Made by a program: the position numbers and the translations under genes. The notes below the pieces were generated by a model. It was not told the origin of the DNA. It saw nothing but the letters and a program-made list of their open reading frames with translations, and searched no databases. DNA of 64,000 nt, taken from the NCBI GenBank assembly GCA_024279425.1, contig JAJRRO010000093.1, positions 62,001-126,000 on the forward strand. Reading direction: 5' to 3'. Shown here piece by piece: positions 27,355 through 39,300 of the stretch (its first letter is position 1; each line of letters begins with the position of its first letter). This DNA comes from Bacteroidota bacterium (GTDB lineage Bacteria > Bacteroidota > Bacteroidia > Flavobacteriales > Flavobacteriaceae).

Positions 27355-30300
27355 TGATTCCAAACATCAGCAAAAAAATTCGACTGGCCTGTGCCTTGTT
27401 AATTTCCTTTGCAGGTCTTTCGCAGGAATACAACACCTTTGATGTTCGCTATCAAAACAACATTAAAGGTGATTTGACCTTTATTGCCAACAATATAGTG
27501 AACAGGGACGGGGGCACTTCTTCCACGGAACCGGAAGATCCCTATGATGCCACTGGGAGCTCTTCAACGTATAATGATTGGTTGAACATGCAATATATTG
27601 ACGTTGATACCGATGCCAGTACGTTTAGTTCAAGTATAGCCAATTTTGTATTTCCACAAGCCAGTTGTAATATCATTCGCTATGCAGGTCTGTACTGGTC
27701 CGCAACTTATCCCAGTGAATATGCGGGAGACCCCGTGGGCACAGGTAGACAGAACGATTTTAATCAAGTAAAATTCAAGGTCCCGGGCGGAACTTATGTA
27801 AACATTACAGCAGATGAAATCCTTTTTGATGGATTCACAAGCTCAAGCAGTTCCGTGCAACAAAATAGTCCTTATGCCTGCTATGCAGACGTAACTTCTT
27901 TAATTACTCCCCTTGCAGACCCAACAGGAGATTATACGGTAGCCAACATACGGTCTGTAGTGGGATCCTTGTCTCCTGGCGGTGGCGCAGCTGGAGGATG
28001 GACCCTAGTCATCGTTTATGAAAATCCTACCCTCAGTGGTAAATTAATCACGACTTTCGATGGTTTTGCCCGTGTACGCAGCTCAAACCCTACTGTTGAT
28101 ATTAATTATAGTGGTTTCAATACAGTGCCATTTGGCCCGGTTAGAGCTAAAATTGGAGCAGCGGCCCTAGAAGGGGACAATAGAATAACGGGTGATCAAA
28201 TGTTTATCCGAGAGACCGCAGCTGATCCCTTTGTCCAAATAAGCAATGCCGCCAATCCAGGAAACAACTTCTTTAATAGTAACATCACCCTAGACGGGGT
28301 TATTACAACCAACAGAACGCCCAACAGTGTAAACACCTTAGGATACGATACCGATATCTTTTTATTGAACAACCCTTCCAATTCTGTTTTAGACAACGCT
28401 GCAACACAGGCCACTTTTCGATTTACGTCAACAGGAGATCAGTATTATCCCTTTTTTAATTCGTTCAATGTAGAAATCATTGAGCCCAATATTATTTTAG
28501 AGAAAAAGGTTGAGGATATAGCTGGAAATGATATTACTGGATTGGGTGTAAACCTGGGCCAAACATTGGACTATGTCCTTTCATTTATAAATACCGGAAA
28601 TGATGATGGTGCCAATTATACCATACGGGACGTATTGCCTGTAAATGTAACGTTGGATGAACTTAACATGGTATTGCCCACGGGTGTTACCTATACCTAC
28701 GACCCCCTAACCCGCACTGTAATATTTACCATATCGGACAATCTAATAGAAATTGGAGATCCTAGCTACAGCATTCGTATGCGCGTGAAAGTGGCGGAGA
28801 ATTGTTTTGATTTTATAGATGCCTGTACCGATCTTATTGAAAACTTGGCCTATTCTACCTATGAAGGGGTAATCAATAACAATCAAATAACCGACGATCC
28901 CAGTGTGTCCGATTTTGATAATTGTGGATTCGTCACTCCAGGTGCCACCAATTTCCTCCTGGATGACCTATCCGACTGTGATTTTAGTAGAACCGTACAA
29001 CTGTGTGGAGATGATGTGCTCTTGGATGCAGGAGACAATTTTGACGATTACATATGGTATAAAGATGAAAATGGAGATAATCTTATAGATGCCGGGGACA
29101 CGGTGCTTAATGATAGTGATCCAGACAACGACCCCAGCACTTTTTTGGTTAACGATATCGGCACCTATATCGTGGACAAAATAGTGGCAGACCCTTGTAA
29201 AGGATTCCAGGAAATCATCACCGTAGAGCGTTTTGGTGATAATACCGTCAATCCAATTATTGATTTCTATAACACTGTAAACGGAGACGCAGACCCTTCA
29301 AACGATATACAAGGTGAAATTGTTAGTTGCAGTGTTGACGGCGATTTGTTACCGAAAATATTCCTTTGTGGTATCAATGATTCTGAGCTTCTACAGGTAA
29401 ATATAGTGGATGCCCAGAGTATTGTTTGGGAACAGTTGGATGAAAGTAGTTGTGCCTCATCAGGCGATGATTGTGCCAATAAGAACTTAACCTGTACCTG
29501 GAACCAGGTAACAACAGGGAATACCTACGATGTAAACACACCAGGTAAATATAGATTGGTGGTAACTTACCAAAACGGATGTTTTAATCGATTCTATTTC
29601 AATGTGTTCCAGAATACATTGGACATTCAATATACTAATAATGATATTGTCTGTACCACTCCGGGCAATATTACCATTACCAATTTAGGCGGAGGCTATG
29701 GATATCAATTAGTAGACATAGCCGCCAGTTCAATACTTATCCCTTTTAGCGCAAATAACGGCCCAAGTTTTGATATTAATACCAATGGCGCTTATAGAGT
29801 AGAAGTTGTACAATTAGATGGGGCCGGAATACCTATTCCCGGGGCTTGTATCTTTAGCACACCGGATATAGGGATTCTTCAAAGGGATTTTCAGGTAGGC
29901 GTTACCTCTACCCAAGCAAACTGCAATGTCTTGGGTTCTATAAATATCCAAGTATCCAATGTAAATCCCAACTACGAATATGAACTGCGATTGGACGACG
30001 GATCCAATGGTGGCCTGGGAACATTGGTAGACAATGAAACTGCCCAGCCCGATAACAATTTTACTTTTAGCAACCTAAACCCTGACAATTACATCATAAT
30101 TACAAGGACTGACGACGGTTGTGAAGACATACAAAACATTAGTGTTGCACAAGTGCCGGATTTAACATTATCAGCTTTGACAACGGCCAATATTGGCTGT
30201 CTGAATGGGACCATTCAACTAACAGCTAGTGGGGGTTTCCCCAATCCCGATTACAACTATGCCATTTGGAGTAAAAATGGGGTCCCATTATACCCTACAA

Positions 30301-33300
30301 TAGGTGATATCCCCGGATCGGCCTATCAAGTTGGAAATATTTTTTCATTTGCAGTAGGAGAAGAAGGCGACTATCAATTTGTTGTCGTAGATGCAAATAA
30401 TTGCTCGGCCATATCAAATACCGTAACCATAGTGATAGCTCCCTCCGTGGAATACACCACTACGGCAATTGATGAAACCTGTTTTGGGGCATCAGACGGC
30501 TCTTTCGCGGTAAACATCACTAATAGTAACGGCTATACCGTTTCCTATACCCTAACCTATCCGGATACCTCTACAGTTACAAATGCCTCCGGAACTTTTA
30601 CTGGACTACCACAAGGAAATTATAGCCTTACCATTACGCAAACCCAAGGGCCGATTTCCTGTGATTATGTCGAAACATTTACCATTGGAGGCCCGGTAGA
30701 CGGAGTAACCGGAGTGGCCGTCATAATACAGGACTATACCTGTGTCCAAAACGGAACAATAGAAGCACAAGGCGTAATTGGCGGAGCGGCACCCTATGAA
30801 TATAGTATTGATGGTATTAATTTTGTTTCAGGTGTTGGGTCGGAAACTTTCTCCAATCTAACAGATGGGACGTATACCCTTACCATACGAGATGCAAGTG
30901 GTTGTACCTTTGTGACCAATCCGGTAACCTTGGATCCATTGAACGGGCCTACTGACCTGTCCTTTGTAGCCTCTACCCCCAATTGCCCCACACAAACTTC
31001 GGATGTAACGGTTACCGCACTAGATGGCAACGTGCCTTTCACTTTCGAAATTGTCGCCCCTGCAGCCATAGCTGCAACATCCATTACAGGAAATACAGCC
31101 ATTTTTAATGGTCTTGCACCTGACACCTATACTTTTAGAGTAACCGATAACAAAAGTTGTAGCTATGATGAAAGCTTTACCATTCTCCCTGTTACACCCA
31201 TTGGTGTTGTTGGACAATTAATCAATAATATTACCTGTTTCTCCGATACCAACGGCGAAGCTTTATTTACCGTTTCCGGTTTTAACACTTCTTACGACTA
31301 TACTATCACAGGTCCTGCTATTTTTAGTGGTACCAGCGAAACCAGCGCTACTATTCCTTTATCCAATTTGGATGATGGGACTTATGCGATCACGGTAACG
31401 GACAATGGCACTAATTGTACCGCTACAGCAACAGTTACCATACAAGCTCCAGCAGCAGCCTTAACACTCAGTGCCAATGAAACACAACCAACCTGTACTG
31501 CCGATGGAGACGTCGTATTGACAGCAACAGGAGGCTGGGGTGCCAATAACTTTGGTATAACCTATCCTGACGGGATAACTTGGGCTGCTAATACAACTGG
31601 TTCTTTTGCCGGACTAGTCCAAACAGGAACCTACCTTGCCTCGGCTACAGATGCCAATGGATGTGTTGCAACAACATCTTTTAATCTAAATGCCGCTGTA
31701 GCACCCATACTCGAAATAGTGCCCAATGCACCTTGTTATGATATTGTAACAGGATTGGCCTTGACGGCCAATGTACTTTCCGGAGGAGATGGAAATTTTG
31801 AATACAGCATTAATGGCGGTATATACGTCGCTACAAATGTATTCTCTGGCTTGGCTCCAGGAACACACAGCATTACTGTTAGAGATGGAAAAAATTGTAC
31901 AGATACTAATACAATCACTATAGATCCTGAATTGACCGTTACCGCTTCAGCAGGAAACATTGAGGCTTGCGGGACCACATCTGATATTACCATAACAGGA
32001 GCTGGGGGAGATGGAAACTTTGTATATGCCGTCGTGGCCAATGGTATTGCTCCCCTTGCGGGGGATTTCGCCGTAACCAATCCGGTAACGGTAACTAGTG
32101 CCGGAGATTATGACGTATATGTACGGGATAACAATGGAAATATTGGGTTCTGCGAAGCATCCTATGACATTACCGTAACACAAGACGCCCCATTGTCCAT
32201 AACGTCCACGGCTACACCCGTTATTTGTTTTGGAGAGACCAATGGTGCCATCTCCATTTCGGTTGCAGGTGGATCCGGACCATACCAATACAGTATTGAC
32301 AATGGTGTAACCTATCAAACAACTGGGAGTTTTGTAAATCTTGTTGCAGCCACATATCCTATTAGAATTCGGGATGCCAACAACTGTGAAGCAGCCTCTT
32401 CAATTACAGTGGCAGAACCTGATCAACTGGTCGCCGAGGTGGTACAAACCCAAAATTACACTTGTTTGCAATTGGGCGAAATTTCGGTAGGAAGCATTAC
32501 CCCAACAACAGGGGGTTCTGGTGATTATCAGTACAGCCTTGATGGAGGTGCATGGACACCAATAACCACTGGAGGAGCCATTTTCACAAATCTAATGGAT
32601 GGAACTTATTCCATTCGTGTTAGGGATGCCAATGCGATTAGCTGTAGCCTTACTTTAGCAGATGTGATCATTCCACCCTTACCTACAGAACCAACATTAA
32701 GTACAACCATAACCTATAATTGCGACGGAAGCGGAAACATTACCGTGCTCCCCAATGATGTAACCTACACGTATAGCATTGATGGTGGTATAGCACAAGC
32801 CAGCAATATTTTTACAAATATTGGACCCGGCAGTCATTCTATTACGGTTAATTATGGAAGCGATTGTACCGTAGAGACTACAACCGTGGTTGAAAACGGT
32901 CGTGCCTTGAATGCACAGATTACAGCTTTCACCAACATAAGCTGTAATGGCCTTTCCGACGGTTTCATTACTTTTGAAGTAGACAATTTTGATGCCGTAA
33001 ACGGATTTGAATATGCCGTAAACGGAGGTGCCTTTTCGGCCCCCCAAACTGCATCACCGATAACTGTCAGCGGATTAAGTGCCGGTGCCAACACCATTGA
33101 AGTAAGAGATGTATTGGACAATACTTGTTCTATTGTATTATCAGAAAACCTAACGGAGCCTAGCACTTTGGTGACCACAGCCACCATTACGGACGTATTT
33201 ACTTGTAACAATACCGGAGCAACTATAACGGCTAGCGTTTTGGGTGGAACTCCTACCTATGAATATCAACTGGAAGATACTTTAGGCGGTATTATCACGG

Positions 33301-36300
33301 CATACCAAGCCTCCAATTTATTCGCCAATGTCCCTGCCGGAAATTATATAGTTAGGGCAAGGGATATCAACAATTGTGACGACCCCATAGATGTGGCAAT
33401 AAACGTGGTTGCGCCGAGCAATCCAACTTTTACGGCTACCCCAACAGCTTGTTATAGCGGAAATAATGATGGGACCATTCAGGTGGACATTACCTCTTTG
33501 CCCGGTAACGGGGGCTTCCAATTTAGTTTGAACGGCGGTCCTTGGATGACACCTACCCCTACAACTGCCACAACACATACTTTCAGTAATCTGGCCTCTG
33601 GAACCTACACTATAGACGTTAAAGATCAATTTGGATGTGCCGGAACACAACAAAGCGTAACCATAAATCCTGAATTGACAGCAGTGATGGATGTAGTGGA
33701 TATCAGTTCTTGTGCTGACGGAAGTATCACAATTACGGCAAATGGTGGTAATGGTGTTTATGAATATGCCTATGTACCCACCACTACAAGTCCTTCTGGA
33801 TTATTTGGTGCAAGCAATACGTTCATAGTGACCACTGGCAATGATGGCACATACGATGTTTACGTTCGGGATACTACAGCAGCTGTTCCCTGTGAATACA
33901 TGGAAACCGTAACTATAAACCCGGCTACTTCCCTAATTTATACCACGGTGCCCACAGACCCTGAATGTCATGATGGAACCGGTTCAATTACGGTAAATAT
34001 CACTTCAGGTAACTCGCCTTATACCATACAAATTATAGATTTGGATAATGGAGGTGCCTCCAATGAGACCAATTTTAATGTAGTTGATCCCACTAAAACC
34101 TACTACAATCTTTTGCCTGGCAACTATACCATCAATGTTACGGATGCCAATGGATGTCTTACAACAGATACTCCCATTACCATCAACAATCCAGATGAGT
34201 TGACGGCTGATCTGCTGGGTATTCTGCCTGCATCCTGCACAAGTATTGACCCAAATGACTACGGTTTTCAATTTATAAACTACCCTACAACATTGGGCAC
34301 GATAGAGTTTAGTGCTGATGGCGGAACCACTTGGACAGGAGATAATAGTATTCCCGGAACAACAGATATTCTAACTGGGTATATTTCAGGTACCTCTGTC
34401 TACCCATCATTGCGAACCGTAGATGGCTTGGGCAATACCATATGTCAAACGGATCTACCCAGATATATTATTCCTTATCCATTGGATGATTTAGATATTA
34501 CTATCTCCACCGTCGTTGTAAATTGTAATGAACTACAAGTTACCGTACAAGGGGATCAAGGTACCGCTCCTTATGAATATACCTATTCGGACAATCCTGC
34601 CACCTTTAATCCCACTACAGCTACATGGACCGCCCCAACCCCTGGAAACCATGTATTTGCCGGATTAGTTCCAGGAAGGACCTATGTGTTTTACGTACGG
34701 GATAATAATGGATGTATTAGGCAGAGTAATGTCAATGTTAATGATATAACGGATAACCCTATTGGAATTGTCTCTTCCTATGAACCATCCTGTTCAGGAG
34801 CCAACGATGGCCAAATCACCTATACTCTTACGGATTTTGACGGCACGTTTGAGTCCTTGATTCGATGGGAATTGTACAATGTTACTACAGGAGCTTTGGT
34901 GCTTACCAGTGGAGGAACCATTGCCTACAACCCAGTGCCTTCACAAGATATTATAATTTCTGGATTGGCTCCAGCTGAATATTATCTAGTAGTCACCGAA
35001 GTTGATGGTGGTGGAATTGACACTTGCGTAGGGGGAAGTGAAAACTTATTGTTGGAAGAATTGAACCCAATTACTGGGACGCCCAATGTTTTACAAGATA
35101 TTACATGTGCAAGCCCCGGATTAATTCAAATTCAAAACATCGTTGGTGGAGGCGGCACTTATACCTATACCCTTAGCAGCGCTAATTTTATAGTAGACAT
35201 TATAAGCGCTAGCAATCCCGTACAAGTTCCTATGACAAATTTGGTGGATCCTACCGCTACACCCTTCAACATAGATGTAAGTGCAACCGATCAATATGGG
35301 TGTAGTGATATTTTGGGAACTGTTTCCATTAATGTATCCCAAAATCCAATCATAGATACCATGATGGTGGATAGTTGTGACTACCCTATTTCATTAACTA
35401 TTAATGCAACCAGCGCAGCCGCTCAGATACTCTATTCAATAGATGGTGGGACAACTTATCTAAACAATGGCGGGGTCTTTACAAATCTAGTGGCAGGAAC
35501 CTACAATATTGCGATTATAGATAGCAATGGATGTACAGACACAGACACCTTTGATATCATTGCCCCTCTTGAATTTAATGTGCTTCATACCGAGCTATTG
35601 GATTGTGATCCGGGAATAGCCGCAAATGCCGAAATTACAATTGAGGTAACCTCAGGATCTGGAAATTATGAATTTGCCATAGACGGCCCTGGAATTATAG
35701 ACCAAGCAAGAACAACATTGACCTCAAATCCGTTTGCATGGGCGGGTGCCAGTGTTGCCGGATCTTATGCTGTTACCGTATATGATATTGATACTGCTAC
35801 TCCCAATTGTTTTGAAACAATAACCATTGATATTCCTGATGCCGTAGTTCCCATATTTACGGAAACGCATACAGACATCACATGTAATGGTGCCAATGAC
35901 GGCACAATAACACTATATCCAACGGATAATGGCATAAATCCATTAACCTTTACATTAACCCCCATGCCCGTAGGTGTGGTATTAAATGGTAATACCTTTG
36001 AAAATGTCCCTGCAGGAACCTATAGCGTGCGAGGAACTGGAACAAATAATTGTTTTACGGATATTTTTGGAATAGATATCAATGAGCCCAATGTTATTGT
36101 TGTAACCGCTCCAACAGTAGTTGAATTTGGTTGTGCTTCAGGAAATAATCCTAACAATGCAATGATTACCGTTACTGCTGCCGGCATTACCGGAGGTAGT
36201 GGTAATTATGTAATATATGAGTTCATTAATGACCAAGGAACAATTCCAACTGGAGATGATGTTGTTGTTCAATCCGGTTTTAACACTTCTTATGTAGAAA

Positions 36301-39300
36301 CAAATGTAGCAGGTGGCTCTTATAGCATTAATGTGTATGACGACAATGGCTGTTTAGGCTCTACAACCGCAATTATTTTGCCTTTTGACGAACTACTGAC
36401 GGCTACGGCAGCTATAACGAGCCCTATTAGTTGTAATCCAGGGAATGATGGGGAAATAACTATAGCTGTAACTTCTACTACCAACAATACCGCTAAATTT
36501 GAATACAGTATCAACAATGGAACTTCGTATCAAGCCTCCAATATATTCACAGGATTGCCTATAGGTACCCATAATTTCTTGATTCGTCATACAGACACAG
36601 GGTGTATTATGACTGCCACAGAAACCCTAACCGATCCTAATACATTCACTATTGACGTTACCAAAACGAGCGATGTTATTTGTTTTGGAACAACAACAGG
36701 AGCAGTAACTTTTGAGTTGTTGGATGCCACATATCCGGGAGGATTTGATTGGGAAATTTTCAATGACAATGGAACTCCCATCAATTTTGGAGACGATATT
36801 TCCGTGTCTTTGGGAACTGAAGCTACCAATGGACCTACAGCAGTCATTAATTTAGCCGCGGGCAGTTATTATGTGTCCATATCACAAAACAACTTTCCGC
36901 AATGTGTTAATTTACAAGCATTTACAATTAATGGCCCTACCGCCGCAATAACAGCAAATACAGAAGTTGACCCCATTACTTGTCTTGGAAATGACGGTAT
37001 TATAGAAATCATAGATGTCCTTGGCGGGTGGGGTGCTTATTCTTATTATATTGGAACAATTGCGCCTACGGGGGCCGGGGATTATGTGGCAAGCCCTCAA
37101 TTTTCTGCACTTTCGGTAGGAACTTACCAAGCCTGGGTGCTAGATAGTAGTGGTTGTGAACAAATGGTTCAAAATAATATTGTTTTGGCCAATCCTGTTC
37201 CTATTACAGCCACTTTGCAAGTAAATCAAGAAAACTGTATCAATTTACAGGGAGAATTGGAAATAATTGGTGTGGGTGGAGGCCAAGGAACCAATTATAC
37301 TTATCAATTAATTAAAGACGGCGTGGATTTTGGAGCACCCCAAAATACCTCAGTCTTCGCTGGTTTGGGTGCGGGATCTTATGAAGTTCGTGTAAGTGAC
37401 CAATGGTCATGTACTTTCACCACCACAGCAGAACTGTTGTATACAGAAATTAATGCCACCTCTACAGTGGTGAAACCTATTGACTGTACCGTTAATCCTG
37501 GAGGGGAAATTACCGTAAACGTGAACGGTGGGTCCGCCAATCTAGAATATACGGTCATATTTCCAGATGGTATTACCACCGCAACAAATAACACTGGCGT
37601 ATTCATTACCTTGCCACAAGTGGGAACCTATAGTTTCATGGTAACCGACTTAGATACGAGTACTCCATGTACGGCTACCATCACTGAAGAATTAGACGAT
37701 AAGGTGGACCCTATTTTACTAAATGCAAGCATCGTAAACGTAAGCTGTAACGGTGGGTCGGATGGAAGTATTACGGCTAATCTTGACCCGGCTACCAATT
37801 CCAATCCTCCCTACCAATACGAATTAATCGGCCTTGCGGGCGCACCCAGTAGGCCATTGCAAAATAATCCGTTTTTTGATGGACTTCCAGTGGGGGATTA
37901 CCAAGTAAGGGTGGTATCAGACAGAGGTTGTGAGACGACAAAGAACGAAACCATTACCGAACCGACCCAATTGGTGGTGTCTGCCAGCGCCATACCCTTT
38001 GCCTGTGCCCCTGATAATTCGGTCAATACTTCCATCCTTACAGTAGCTATTCCAACTACGGGCACCACTCCTTATGTATATAGTATAGACAATGTCAACT
38101 TTCAAACAACAAATACCTTTGAGATTATTGACAATGGTGCCGTTCAAAATATCACAGCTTATGTAACAGATGCAAACGGCTGTTCTGCTACTGATGCGGT
38201 TGCCATACAACCACTAAACACCTTTATGGTTGCAGCATCTCAAAACATTGCCATTTCCTGTTTGGTCTCGGAAGAGGTATTAATCACCGTTACAGATGAT
38301 GGTAATCCGGCCAACAACTATACTTATGAATTATTACCCATAGGAAACCCCAACGGTGGACTAACAGGAACGCCAACAAACACAACGGCCACGTTTGACC
38401 TTACCGCCGTAGGCAATTATACATTCCGAATTACGGATACGGCCACAGGTTGCTACATTGATACTTTGCCATATGAAATAGCTCCTTTTGATCTTATAGA
38501 AGTTGTTGCTACCGCAACAGTTCCTGTTACCTGTTTTGCTGGGGTCGATGGAGAATTGGAAATTGATGTGACCAACTATGCTGGGCCTTATGCCTTTGAA
38601 GTATTTACCCAAGCTGGAATAAGTGTACAAACAGGCACTGGTAATACAGCTACCAACCCACATAAGATTACCGGGCTTTCCGGTGGTAATTTTTATGTTA
38701 CCGTTACTGAAACCAATGCCCCCGAATGTGCGGAAAACTCAAATGTAATCACCATAATTTCTCCAGATATGCCTCTTACGGCGATAGTAAACCCTCTGGC
38801 AAATGTTAGCTGTACCAATGACCAAGGTGAAATTTTAATTGACCCAAGTGGTGGGTACGCTCCTTATGACATTGTCTTAAACAATACAACCACAGGACAA
38901 ATATACAATGCAGCAGATGTTGCTAGTATGCTCTTTACGGGACTTTCAGAAGGCAGCTTTATGGTGACTATTACCGATACTAACGGTTGTGTTTTAAATG
39001 ACATTGAAACCTTAGTAGCTCCCCTGCCAATTACTGCGGACATTACGGCAAGTCTTGCCACATTAGCTTGTTACGGAGATACGAATGCTGTTGTCTCCGC
39101 TATTAATGTACTCAATGGAAGCGGCTCTTATCAATATCAATTAAATTATTACAACACTACGGGAACAATTATTGACTTAACCACTGGTGGACAAATTAGC
39201 GCTGTTTTTGACAACCTCGGTGCCGGAATCTATAGTATCACTGTTTCCGATGGCTGGAATTGCGATGTGGAGACCAGTCAGGTTACCATAACAGATCCAA

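Noticed and set aside
30794-39061. Many minus-strand frames of 60-120 codons within the adhesin gene
   Set aside because: They are shadows of the repeat coding sequence on the other strand; none has family motifs or own promoter.
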